A DNA stretch of 64,000 nt from Wyeomyia smithii. Taxonomy: Eukaryota; Arthropoda; Insecta; Diptera; Culicidae. The stretch is taken from the NCBI RefSeq assembly GCF_029784165.1, contig NC_073696.1, positions 88,651,381-88,715,380 of the forward strand, given 5' to 3'. Shown in pieces: positions 53,700-64,000 of the stretch. The translations under genes and the position numbers were made by a program. The notes beneath the pieces were generated by a model. That model worked only from the letters and a program-made list of their open reading frames with translations, was not told the origin of the DNA and made no database searches. Position 1 is the stretch's first letter. Each line of letters starts with the position of its first letter.

Positions 53700-54693
53700 T
53701 TTAAAATTAACTCTTGTAGGTACATTTGGTGACATAATTTTCTCGGTTGGTTTATATACACGATCTGGAAATCCTAGTTTCTGTTAGTTGTCTGATTTGT
53801 TCTGTTGTAGTCATTGGAGGTTTTTTTGAACAGGTAAAAGGATAATTCTTCCATGCTGGCGTCGCTTTCGACACTCAGGAACACATGAGTTGATGTTCAA
53901 ATCATGGCAGCGTGGACAATTATGGCACAACTGCAACTGCAGGAGCATCATATAAAAACATTTCATGAGATGTTAGAAAAATGTGTTAAAGCAGTATTGA
54001 CCAGAGCCTTTGTTAAGAAAATCGAACTAGATATCGTGAATATTATGAAAAATACAAAAAATAACGGCGTTAAAGCCTATACCTCCAAGTCTCAAGAAAA
54101 AATTTAAATTTGTTGGGCCCAATTCAACAATATTAAAAACATTGAATAAACCTGAATGTTGAATCAATATAATGTTGAAAGTCTCACTAACATATGCAAT
54201 GTTTTTTATTCAAGTTGGTGGGGAAGTCTGCTACTAGACACCTGAGAAGAGTTCTCACGTTGTAGCTTCAGGACTATCTGAGAGGCGGCTGTACAAGGGG
54301 TCTTTGTATACATTCCGAACTAAGCTGTCCGAATAAGTATGTGGCCCGCTCTCTACCATCAAGTCACTCCTCGAACGCACAAAACTAGGACGAAGAAGAC
54401 ATCCTCACACTCGGGACCGGGGACACAGCTTTTTGGGAGCTTACCGTTTTTCGAATCGATCGCAGTAAAGTGAGCAGTCGAAAATCACGTCATAGTTGAG
54501 TCTTCAGCACCGTTTCCTTTAGTCGCTGTCAACTGTGGGTGAATACCAAACGGGAAAGTTTATCTGTTAGCATTTGTGTTCTGTATTTACCACCTAATCG
54601 GTGAAATGATTTTGAGCTATCCAAAAACATTCTAACTCTATTGACTCCTTCCTATCACATTGGAATCCAAACGACATTGCCGACCGAGATCTG
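53700..54693. other. unassigned stretch before R1 relic 2
   Basis: A 67-codon plus frame at 53904-54107 has no firm homology. 54200-54693 is GC-richer and runs into R1-like sequence; it may be an eroded R1 or another element. Confidence 0.3.
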
Positions 54694-56264
54694 TACGAAA
54701 GGGAGTAGACTAGTCGTTGATACTAGCAGATCACGTTGGACCGCAGCTGGAACTCAGCTGGAAGTGTGACGCATTCTGTCTCTATGGTTTGACGCAGAAA
54801 AATACAGCTTCGTCGACCATGCGTATGCAGTGCGCTGTCGCCAACTGGATCTGTTCGATCGACTCGCCGTACACCTAAAGCGCTATGTCATCCGTAAAGC
54901 CGACGATCATAACCACTATAGGGAACTTTATCTTCAATATTTCATCGTACAAGGCATTTCACGTTTCAGGCATTTCTTCGAGGCTTTCTGCACCACGAGC
55001 CAAGCCCTTGGCCTCCGACGGTCGAGTCTCACGTTCGACGCTCCAGCATCTTAGATTTAGACCAGGGATGGTCGGCCGACCTTGCCGAACATCCAATCCG
55101 TGAGCGACGAAAGCCGTGTCGAAGGTGAGGAGGAGGCAAGGGTTACGAATGAGGAACTCATCGTGATCGCCAAATCCCTAAAGGTGAGCAAGGCTCCGGG
55201 ACCGGATGGTATCCCTAACCTGGCAATCAGGCTGACGATTAAAACGGTCTCCGGCCTGTTCGGGCAGTCATGCAGAGGTGCCTGGATGACTGTCTCTTTC
55301 CGGACAGGTGGAAGCGGCAGAGACTGGTCTTATTATCGAAGGCTGGGAAACCTCCAGGGGACCAGAAGTGCTTGAGAGGAACATCCTCAACAGACTGGTG
55401 AGGTATACGGAGAGTGTACACGGTCTGGCAAGTAACCAGTTGGGCTTCCGGAAGGGCAGGTCCACGCTGGATGCAAGGTCTTTCGTGACCAAGACGGCGG
55501 AGGTAGCACTACAGCACAAGAAAAGGGGAATATGCTATTGCGCAATCGTCACGCTCGACGTGAAGAATGCGTTCAATAGCGCCAGTTGGGACTCCATAGC
55601 GCTCGCGCTCAGTAGCATCCATGTACCAGTGTCGCTGTACAAGATTCTGGAAAATTACTTCCAGAATCGAGAACTTGTTTACAACACGGAGGAGGGTCGG
55701 AAGTGCGTCCCAATCACCGTAGGAGTTCCGCAAGGTTCTATCCTGGGTCCAGTGTTGTGGAATGTCATGTATGACGGAGTGTAGAAACTCAAGTCCCCGG
55801 TAGGGGTTATGATCGTCGGCTTTGCAGACGACATAACGGTGGAGGTTTACGGCAAGTCGATCGAGGAGGTCGAGTTGACGGCCGCGCACTGTATCAGCAA
55901 ACCGGAGCTCGTGCATCATAAGACAGAGGTCATGATTCTGAACAACCGCAAATCGGAGCAACAGGCGGCGGTCAGAGTCGGACTGCATCATCACCACAAA
56001 GCGATCTCTGAAGCCCTTGAGGGTTATGGTGGACGACAAGCTCTCGTTCGGGAGTCAAGTCGACTATGCCTGTAAGAGGGCCTTATCGGCTATTGCAGCA
56101 CTATCCCGTATGATGTCCAATAACTCAGCTGTTTATGGCAGCGAGCGAAGACTTCTTGCCAGCGTGGTTTCGTCCATAGTTAGGTATGGTAAGCCAGTGT
56201 TGTCCAGAGCGCTAGGTACTAATAGTTACAATAGTGCCTATCGCGAGTTGCGAGAGTTGCGAGT
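54694..56264 (+). repeat. segment repeated, apparently exactly, at 62430-64000
   Basis: Constant offset of 7736 bp. All open frames compared in the two segments have identical translations, including shared stops and frameshifts. The second copy starts directly after an N-gap and ends with the window, so the true length is unknown. Confidence 0.9.
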
Positions 56265-56388
56265 GCGTATCGTACGGTGTCATACGATGCAATCTGTGTC
56301 TTATCCGGCATGATGCCTATAAGCATCGCCATCAAGGAGGACAGAGAGTGTTTCGACCAACGTGACACAAGGGGCATACGAAGTACCA
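55040..56388 (+). pseudogene. R1-clade LINE relic 2, reverse-transcriptase region
   Basis: IQSVSDESRVEGEEEARVTN and LKVSKAPGPDGIPNLAI (frame 55082-55375) lead, after a frameshift, into ILNRLVRYTESVHGLASNQL, GFRKGRSTLDA, CYCAIVTLDVKNAFNSASWD and VPQGSILGPVLWNVMYD (55308-55784). A TAG follows, then IVGFADDITVEV (55809-), with the catalytic ADD intact. A further frameshift leads to VDDKLSFGSQVDYACKRALS and MMSNNSAVYGSERRLLASVV. Another shift gives IKEDRECFDQRDTRGIRST, ending at the insertion point 56388. This is the R1 pattern. At least four disruptions; non-functional. The element continues at 58537. Confidence 0.85.
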
Positions 56389-58532
56389 GTGTAACGGCCT
56401 CCACGCGTCCCGTAGATGCCTACAGGGTTCCGTCACATTAGATGACATAGTTCGAACCCCGAAAAGAGGCCGGTTTCCTGCCGCATTCTTTTCAACGTTG
56501 GCACAGCCTTCAGCTGTGCGCGAAAGTAGGTAAGAGCTTGCTTACTGTTGAAGCCAAGTCTTCCGCTTGGCTAGGGTGACGAAAACCGACACCCGTAAGC
56601 AAATTATATTAAAACAAACCAAAGTCCGAGGTTGGTTACTTGATGGATTGGTAACTCATCGACGCGCGAGAAGTGAGTTACCGAAAATGTTTGTAAACAA
56701 GGTAGAGTGACGAGCGCACGGCGCCCCACTCTCAGTAGAATTGAAATTGAGTGATCAAAAATAGAGACAGGCCGAGAAAAGGCCATTAGGGTAATAAGGA
56801 TAGGTGGTGATTTCGCGAGAGACAATTCCCCCTCGCGGGTTAGCTACTTTTACATACATATATGAGACAATTTCGAATTTACATGGATTAACACTATCTC
56901 TCGTCACAATTCTTCCTAATAAAATTTTCATATCGGCTGCGTGCTGGTGCTGCGTATCGGTGCCCGCTGCTTGGTTGACGTATTCGGACCTGGGGGGGAG
57001 TGTCCGGCGGTGGAGGTATTCGTCGCCTGGTGATATCGTCATCTGTGTAGTCGGTTGAATACCCGGAGCGCCGTGCGCGCCGTCATAGTGGAGGCTCACC
57101 CGGTCCGCCGCGTTCGAGTTTGTGTTTGTGTGAGTTCCTTCTTTGGCGGGGGTTCCGCCCTGCGTTTGCCGCGTTTGCTTTCCTACTTGCGCACCCTCCA
57201 TACTGCGCATGCAGCTGGGTGCCTGGTTGATGCTATTTTACGATGGGTTGCCCCTGCTATATTATTACGGGGTTCAATAAATTTAGGTAATCCTTACTTG
57301 GCGTAAATTCAGAACTTAGCCGGTCAATTCTTTGGAGCAGTAGGGTGTCAGCTGATTTCGTTGGCTTGACCTACTTTTGTCTGTCTGGGGTGCTGTACCT
57401 TGCATTGTTTTGCTTGCAATGTTTCCACTTGTTCTGTCCGTTTGTTTGATGTGCAATGCAAACCTGAATTTTGCAATTCAATTGGGGACGGCCAGGATAT
57501 TGTCCCCTTGATTTCCGTTGATGATTTTACTTCGATTGGCAATCTCCCCATGAAGTTTTCTAAACCAGATCGATAACTGATGTCTGGTTAGCTCTCGCCC
57601 ATTGTTCTTTTTGTTGTCTGGGATCTGTGTTGACTTGGCGGCTTCGCCGCGTTCGCGAATCCTCTCTTGGTCTAGAAACTGGAGGCTGGTGGTTGTTCTC
57701 TCCTCGATACTGCGCGAAATACCTCACCCGCCATCGACTCCCACCATCCGGTCTCTCCTTAGCGCCAACTGCTGTCCTCTGGCGACTCGGTGGCATCTCC
57801 TCGTGGTCTGTAGAGTCCGCAATCGTTAATTCGCTCATCTCGTCGTTCGGCTGCTTGGTGTCTTTTTTTTTTGTTTTATCTTACGAGCTAACCCTGCTAA
57901 GCAAGTGGTGCATATATTTTTTTGCTAATAATTTATCAATTCTTTTTTTTCTTACTTTTTTCCACTTGCTGTCTAAAATTACTTTTCACTCGCGTACGGG
58001 CTTCTTACATTATTTTCTCTTTTCTACGCTTCTACTTATACTCTATGCTCGTATTCTTTCCTTTTTTTCGGTTAATATACTTTCAATTCTCTTCTCCTAC
58101 TAAAGTGTACAATATTTTTGTGTGTATTTTGTTTATCTGATTTTACAAAAAATAATGTTTAAATGTGCATTCTTTCTTTTGTTTCGTTTCACTGTTAACT
58201 TTGATATATGATGTTTTTCCAGATTAAACATCATGTTGACACATATCAATCCGATTCAGCTTTAACAGGCCCTTTACTATCTATGTTGAAATATCAGTTT
58301 AACTTGTCTTCTGGCCATTGAATTACCTTTTTTTCAATTTGATGAAAAATCATAAATGTTCTGCTTGTTTGTTACCTTTCGGTTACATATTTTTCCATCC
58401 ACTTGCTTTTCTTTGGATATAATCTTTCATTTTCCTTACAACATTTTCACATTCTGTCTTCATATATCTCCTATCATCGACTCTTTCAAAAACTCTCGAA
58501 ATTCCTGGTAGGGTAACCCGGGGTTGCCCTAC
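56389..58532. mobile_element. 2.14-kb insertion in R1 ORF2, family unknown
   Basis: ACCA is repeated at both joins (56385-56388 and 58533-58536). Removing the block with one ACCA brings GIRST and MLRWQREW into the same frame, as expected for R1, so this is a clean insertion. The ends are GTGTAACGGCC and GTTGCCCTAC. Read as TGTAACGG...CCTACA it would have the TG...CA ends of an LTR with a 4-bp duplication, making a solo LTR possible. The right half is T-rich, the middle GC-rich with open frames that match nothing recognised. Confidence 0.5.
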
Positions 58533-58536
58533 ACCA

Positions 58537-58971
58537 AAAGGTAATTCTCGATGCTCCGCTGGCAGCGAGAATGGTCTAACACCACAAAGGGCAGATGGAC
58601 GCGCCGACTTCTACCGGAAATATCCGGCTGGGTCGGGAGGCGACATGGTGAAGTGAACTTCCACCTGACACAGATCCTGTCAGGCCATGGTCGCTTCAGG
58701 CAATATCTGCACAGGTTCGGACACGCGGGGCCCCCCATGTGTCCCGAGTGCGTGGAGGAGGAGGAGACTGCTGAGCATGTCTTCTTTGTATGCCCCCGTT
58801 TCGTAAGAGCGAGGAGCGATGGATGGCTGTGAGCGGGCCTGGCACTACTCCGGACAATATAATCCGGAGGATGTGCGACGACCCGGACATCTGGAACGCT
58901 TGTGCGGCGCTCACGCCAAACAACAATATCGCACGCTTAGCCTTAGGGCTAATAGCGGTCTCGATCAACTA
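58537..58971 (+). pseudogene. R1-clade LINE relic 2, ORF2 C-terminus
   Basis: MLRWQREWSNTTKGRWTRRL, GEVNFHLTQILSGHGRFRQY and LHRFGHAGPPMCPECVEEEE, then TAEHVFFVCPRF, form the conserved R1 C-terminal CCHC region. A frameshift near 58825 moves to EERWMAVSGPGTTPDNIIRR and ARLALGLIAVSIN, ending in the stop at 58970-58972. It continues the relic at 55040-56388. Confidence 0.85.
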
Positions 58972-58974
58972 GAT

Positions 58975-59180
58975 TAGTTGAGAGAATTCCTTATCGATAT
59001 TGTTTTTGGCACGTTTTGCATGTGTAGGATAAGTACAACGATACACCGTGCCCCAGTGCTGAGTCGAGAAAATTTCCAGCTCGAAAAGATCCTCGACTCG
59101 ATCGGGAATCGAACCCGATATCACAACCGTGTGGGAGAGCTAGTCGACCGACATCGCTAACCACAGAACCACCGGGACCT
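58975..59180 (-). mobile_element. tRNA-derived SINE family 3
   Basis: In reverse complement it starts GGTCCCGGTGGTTCTGTGGT with A-box-like TGTGGTTAGCGA, then B box GGGTTCGATTCCC near 59105, followed by a body with GAAATTTTCTCGACTCAGCA and CACTGGGGCACGGTGTATCG. It lies directly after the R1 ORF2 stop, so it interrupts the R1 3' UTR. No target duplication was identified. Confidence 0.75.
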
Positions 59181-59480
59181 CACGCCAGTGGTAGCTAACT
59201 ACCAATCTCCGGGTAGTTAGCTAGGATGTTATAAGAGTGAAGAGGGTGCATCACGCACAAAAGCCATTCCTCGACGTTATACTTAATCGCCGTTCCGGGA
59301 AGACCAGGGCTGAAGACTGGAGGGGTTTTAGTGGATCGGGACAGGGATCAGTAGGTGTCTGGGGGAGTGTAACTACCCCAGCATCTCTTCTCTAGTCTCA
59401 TCTCCACACCCTGAGTTCTCTTTTCAGGTGTCTGTTCGCAGATTTCCCCGCCAACCTATAAAAAAATACACCTAAGATGG
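59181..59480 (+). other. probable remainder of R1 3' UTR
   Basis: It continues beyond the SINE with GGGTTTTAGTGGATCGGGAC and ends near an A-rich CTATAAAAAAATACACC, a plausible R1 3' end. No coding sequence. Confidence 0.4.
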
Positions 59481-59949
59481 CAGCTCCATCAGCAGGATGT
59501 AGTTATCGCGACCCTTTCTTCAACCACGAACAACGAAATTAGAAATACGGAACGGATCAATCCGCAAATACCTAGGCTAAGAACATGGAAAAAGATTAAA
59601 ATAAACGACAGGAACTTGGGTACAGCTCGCACTCGATTATCCGGAACATCAAAATTTGGATAATCCAATCACACAAAAAATACTGAAATTTTGCGATTAA
59701 CGATTATAAATAAATATTTCTTTTCCTTATGTTACTTGTATGATGTAGTGGCGTAACCAAAAGTTATTTCTGAGGCGAAAAGAGGGGAAATCTTGAAAAG
59801 CAAAAAAAAAAATGAATTGGACATTGATTATTCTTACTTAATTCGAACATGTCCCAAACATGTCGGAAGTGACTTAAATGGTAACAAATCTGCCAGAAGG
59901 GATGGTGAAGGCAAAATTTGGTGAGGGAAAATTTCCGGAGAGAGATAAT
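59481..59949. other. gene-free stretch
   Basis: AT-rich; nothing recognised. Confidence 0.3.
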
Positions 59950-61929
59950 TCCATGCAGTAGACCCTGAACGTGGCGTCGGTTTCGTAGTGCTGGGGAATC
60001 AGAAAACAAGAGTCATCCGGTGGAGGCCCGTAGATGACCGTATATACGTGTTGAGTATTAAGGGTCAATTCTTGAACTACAGTTCAATCAACACCTACGC
60101 ACCGACAAAAGACAAATCCGATAAAGTCAAAGGTGAGTTTTATGACAAGCTTAAGCGAATCTATGACGAGTGCCCAAAACACGACGTAAAAGTTGTCATC
60201 GGAGAGGCAATCCTATTTTCCACGTTTGAATATTCGGAAACACACCTGGAGGCATCCAAATGGAGAAGCCTGTGCCCAGATCGATCACGTACTGATTGAC
60301 GGTCAGCACCGTTCGGATGTTACTGATGTTAGGTATTTTCGGGGACCAAATATTGACTCTGATCATTATCTCGTCGTTTGCAAGATCCGCGCACGGTTGT
60401 CGAACGTGCTGAAATCTCGCGCAGAGAGGACGACGCGTTTCAACATTCAGCGGTTGAAAGCTGATGGCGTGACAGCAGAATACGCCAGAGAGCTGGATCA
60501 ACGGATCGCAGAACAGCAGGCGGAAGGAGTGGAAGACATAAATGGTCTGTGGAGCAGTATCCACGGCGCCATCGAAACGACTGCGAGAGAGGTGGTAGGT
60601 ACGACGCGAAAAAGACAGCCTTATGGCTGGTTCGATGCCAAGCGCCAGGGAGTGACAGATGAGAAGAACCGTGGCAGGAGCTGCATGTTCAATGCGGCTA
60701 CGCGTCAGAACAGAGAGAAGTACAGGGGGACAGGAGCTGCCGAAAATAGAACCCACCGTCGGAAGAAGCGCGAGTACGAGGAGCAGGGGCTCACCAGCGC
60801 AGAGGAAAGCTATGCTCAAAACGACGTGCGGAGATTCTATAGAACTGTCAACAGAGTCAAAAGCAGGAAATTCCCTGTGCCGGCCATGTGTAATAACAAG
60901 GACGGCAACCTGCTTACTGATAAACCGATGGTTGCAACCAGGTGGAAGGAACATTGCCAGGCGCTATTGAACGGTGAGGAGCCGGATGAGCAGAGCAAGA
61001 ATAGGATGACTATTTTGAGTGACGAAGAAGCTGTGTAGCCACCAACACAGGAGGAGGTGAAACAGGCGATTAGTGAGTAGAAAAACGGCAAGGCCGCTGG
61101 GAAGGACGGTATCCCGGCTATCGAGGCATTACGTTGCTCAACTCCGCATACAAAGTGCTCTCCCGTATCCTGTTCTTCAGATTGAGACCGTTAACGGAAT
61201 CCTTTGTTGGCGAATACCAGGCTGGTTTTCGACAGGGGCGTTCCACGACGGATCAAATCTTCACCCTGTGACAGATCCTCGTTAAAGTCCGGGAGTATAA
61301 CGTGCAGACGCACCATCTGTTTGTGGATTTCAAGACCGCATACGACTCAGTGCAAAGAAACGAGCTGTAGCAGATAATGCTGGAACACGGTTTCCCGACG
61401 AAACTAATTAAGCTGAGTCGTATGACGCTCGAGGGGTCGAAATCGTGCGTGCGAATAGCTGGCGAGGCATCAGCCACGTTCGTAATGTTGGATGGACTGA
61501 AGCAGAGGGATGCGCTCTCTAACTTACTGTTCAACATCGCTCTTGAAGGTGCAGTACGAAGAGCAAATGTGGATAGAAACGGTACGATCATCACGGAATC
61601 GCACATGCTTCTTGGTTTTGCGGACGACATCGATATCATCGGTATCAACCGTAAGCCCGTGGAGGAGGCCTTCATACCTTTTGAGAGGGAAGCAGCGAGA
61701 TTGGGACTTGTCATTAACTCTGCCAAAACGAAGTACATGGTAGCTGGCAGAGAGCGTGGGAGTCCCCGTGGTGTTGGTGCTGAGGTGGAGATAGATGGGG
61801 AACGATTTGAAGTGGTTGACGAATTCGTTTATCTTGGTACGTTTGTGACATGTGACAACGATATGAGCCGTGAAGTGAAACGACGAGTTGCAGCTACGAA
61901 CAGGGCCTTATACGGACTGCGTAACCAGC
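59950..61929 (+). pseudogene. RTE-clade LINE relic 3, cut by assembly gap
   Basis: Endonuclease: GVGFVVLGNQKTRVIRWRPV and KHDVKVVIGE (about 59965-60206). Then about 60 family residues are missing, including the block around the catalytic GDxN, and after a frameshift PRLNIRKHTWRHPNGEAC, CAQIDHVLIDGQH and NIDSDHYLVVCKI. The linker is open to a TAG at 61036-61038 (LLNGEEPDEQSKNRMTILSD). Reverse transcriptase: [51 protein letters not shown], then open from about 61377 with MLDGLKQRDALSNLLFNIAL, HMLLGFADDIDIIGI and EVVDEFVYLGTFVTCDNDMS. The gap starts at 61930. Same family as relic 2 at 21.9 kb; several stops make it inactive. Confidence 0.85.
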
Positions 61930-62429
61930 NNNNNNNNNNNNNNNNNNNNNNNNNNNNNNNNNNNNNNNNNNNNNNNNNNNNNNNNNNNNNNNNNNNNNNN
62001 NNNNNNNNNNNNNNNNNNNNNNNNNNNNNNNNNNNNNNNNNNNNNNNNNNNNNNNNNNNNNNNNNNNNNNNNNNNNNNNNNNNNNNNNNNNNNNNNNNNN
62101 NNNNNNNNNNNNNNNNNNNNNNNNNNNNNNNNNNNNNNNNNNNNNNNNNNNNNNNNNNNNNNNNNNNNNNNNNNNNNNNNNNNNNNNNNNNNNNNNNNNN
62201 NNNNNNNNNNNNNNNNNNNNNNNNNNNNNNNNNNNNNNNNNNNNNNNNNNNNNNNNNNNNNNNNNNNNNNNNNNNNNNNNNNNNNNNNNNNNNNNNNNNN
62301 NNNNNNNNNNNNNNNNNNNNNNNNNNNNNNNNNNNNNNNNNNNNNNNNNNNNNNNNNNNNNNNNNNNNNNNNNNNNNNNNNNNNNNNNNNNNNNNNNNNN
62401 NNNNNNNNNNNNNNNNNNNNNNNNNNNNN
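61930..62429. other. assembly gap (500 N)
   Basis: Exactly 500 Ns, most likely a placeholder length. The RTE relic runs into it, and a repeat of 54694 onward starts right after it. Confidence 0.99.
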
Positions 62430-64000
62430 TACGAAAGGGAGTAGACTAGTCGTTGATACTAGCAGATCACGTTGGACCGCAGCTGGAACTCAGCTGGAAG
62501 TGTGACGCATTCTGTCTCTATGGTTTGACGCAGAAAAATACAGCTTCGTCGACCATGCGTATGCAGTGCGCTGTCGCCAACTGGATCTGTTCGATCGACT
62601 CGCCGTACACCTAAAGCGCTATGTCATCCGTAAAGCCGACGATCATAACCACTATAGGGAACTTTATCTTCAATATTTCATCGTACAAGGCATTTCACGT
62701 TTCAGGCATTTCTTCGAGGCTTTCTGCACCACGAGCCAAGCCCTTGGCCTCCGACGGTCGAGTCTCACGTTCGACGCTCCAGCATCTTAGATTTAGACCA
62801 GGGATGGTCGGCCGACCTTGCCGAACATCCAATCCGTGAGCGACGAAAGCCGTGTCGAAGGTGAGGAGGAGGCAAGGGTTACGAATGAGGAACTCATCGT
62901 GATCGCCAAATCCCTAAAGGTGAGCAAGGCTCCGGGACCGGATGGTATCCCTAACCTGGCAATCAGGCTGACGATTAAAACGGTCTCCGGCCTGTTCGGG
63001 CAGTCATGCAGAGGTGCCTGGATGACTGTCTCTTTCCGGACAGGTGGAAGCGGCAGAGACTGGTCTTATTATCGAAGGCTGGGAAACCTCCAGGGGACCA
63101 GAAGTGCTTGAGAGGAACATCCTCAACAGACTGGTGAGGTATACGGAGAGTGTACACGGTCTGGCAAGTAACCAGTTGGGCTTCCGGAAGGGCAGGTCCA
63201 CGCTGGATGCAAGGTCTTTCGTGACCAAGACGGCGGAGGTAGCACTACAGCACAAGAAAAGGGGAATATGCTATTGCGCAATCGTCACGCTCGACGTGAA
63301 GAATGCGTTCAATAGCGCCAGTTGGGACTCCATAGCGCTCGCGCTCAGTAGCATCCATGTACCAGTGTCGCTGTACAAGATTCTGGAAAATTACTTCCAG
63401 AATCGAGAACTTGTTTACAACACGGAGGAGGGTCGGAAGTGCGTCCCAATCACCGTAGGAGTTCCGCAAGGTTCTATCCTGGGTCCAGTGTTGTGGAATG
63501 TCATGTATGACGGAGTGTAGAAACTCAAGTCCCCGGTAGGGGTTATGATCGTCGGCTTTGCAGACGACATAACGGTGGAGGTTTACGGCAAGTCGATCGA
63601 GGAGGTCGAGTTGACGGCCGCGCACTGTATCAGCAAACCGGAGCTCGTGCATCATAAGACAGAGGTCATGATTCTGAACAACCGCAAATCGGAGCAACAG
63701 GCGGCGGTCAGAGTCGGACTGCATCATCACCACAAAGCGATCTCTGAAGCCCTTGAGGGTTATGGTGGACGACAAGCTCTCGTTCGGGAGTCAAGTCGAC
63801 TATGCCTGTAAGAGGGCCTTATCGGCTATTGCAGCACTATCCCGTATGATGTCCAATAACTCAGCTGTTTATGGCAGCGAGCGAAGACTTCTTGCCAGCG
63901 TGGTTTCGTCCATAGTTAGGTATGGTAAGCCAGTGTTGTCCAGAGCGCTAGGTACTAATAGTTACAATAGTGCCTATCGCGAGTTGCGAGAGTTGCGAGT
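62430..64000 (+). pseudogene. second copy of R1 relic 2, runs off the window
   Basis: Same as 54694-56264 at offset 7736, including the frameshift near 63050, the TAG after WNVMYDGV (63518-63520) and GFADDITVEV. No difference was found in any translation compared. Old damage shared without divergence means either a very recent duplication or the same locus assembled twice. Confidence 0.9.

Noticed and set aside
53904..54107. 67-codon plus frame with EKCVKAV, faintly like small Tim chaperones
   Set aside because: The paired CX3C motifs are missing and similarity is too weak; no support for a gene or pseudogene.
55509..56039. 176-codon open frame on the minus strand (and its twin at 63245-63775)
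   Set aside because: It lies antisense to R1 reverse transcriptase, where sense homology is clear; it is a codon-bias shadow.
57055..57838. Open frames on both strands in the 2.1-kb insertion
   Set aside because: No recognisable family; the frames overlap and are interrupted, so none is called as a gene.
60196..60954. 252-codon open frame on the minus strand
   Set aside because: Antisense to the RTE endonuclease-linker region, which has recognised sense motifs.
61888..62505. Long open frames across 61930-62429
   Set aside because: They are artefacts of reading through Ns.
1..64000. Endogenous viral elements, CRISPR arrays, operons or a prokaryotic-type system
   Set aside because: No viral gene was recognised and no evenly spaced direct repeats. 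All reverse-transcriptase sequence is explained by non-LTR, Penelope or Bel/Pao retroelements.

Overview
The window reads as intergenic or intronic DNA of a culicine (Aedes-like) mosquito. This is inferred from AT-rich sequence, no intact host gene, and dense insect transposable elements (R1, RTE, I, Penelope, Bel/Pao, pogo, mariner-type, tRNA-SINEs, MITEs). The species cannot be fixed from sequence alone.

Layout. 1-3.3 kb: degraded R1-clade LINE (gag knuckles, endonuclease, one reverse-transcriptase scrap) interrupted by a tRNA-like promoter block with a ~127-bp tandem repeat. 3.3-14.1 kb: gene-poor, with a G-rich MITE, a SINE, dispersed repeats and a TTAA-flanked element. 14.15-18.2 kb: second copy of the G-rich MITE split by an RTE-clade LINE (minus strand), itself split by a SINE. 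18.2-21.3 kb: relics of a Penelope-like element, a mariner-superfamily transposase and a Bel/Pao retrotransposon. 21.9-26.2 kb: an RTE relic holding a TA-flanked TIR element that holds a third TIR element. 29.1-36.3 kb: a pogo-like transposase fragment and a fold-back element whose loop carries a full-length I-clade LINE with two intact ORFs. 36.7-37.4 kb: broken ORF1 of a second, divergent I lineage. 38.7-44 kb: SINEs, a MITE and small LINE scraps.

44.36-48.0 kb: a 3.6-kb composite with ~70-bp terminal inverted repeats and TA flanks, filled with other repeats. 51.2-52.9 kb: an inverted repeat with ~525-bp arms. 53.35-53.64 kb: a degenerate histone H2A pseudogene, the only host-gene sequence recognised. 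54.7-59.5 kb: a second R1 relic, interrupted by a 2.1-kb insertion and a SINE. 59.95-61.93 kb: a third RTE relic ending in a 500-bp assembly gap. After the gap, 62430-64000 repeats 54694-56264, apparently exactly, which suggests an assembly or haplotype duplication.

Only the I-clade element at 30.15-36.03 kb looks capable of function: ORF1 (RNA-binding, three zinc knuckles) and ORF2 (endonuclease, reverse transcriptase, RNase H) are both open and overlap by 8 nt. Everything else is a relic, a non-autonomous element or unassigned DNA. No CRISPR array, operon, tRNA gene or rRNA gene was seen.
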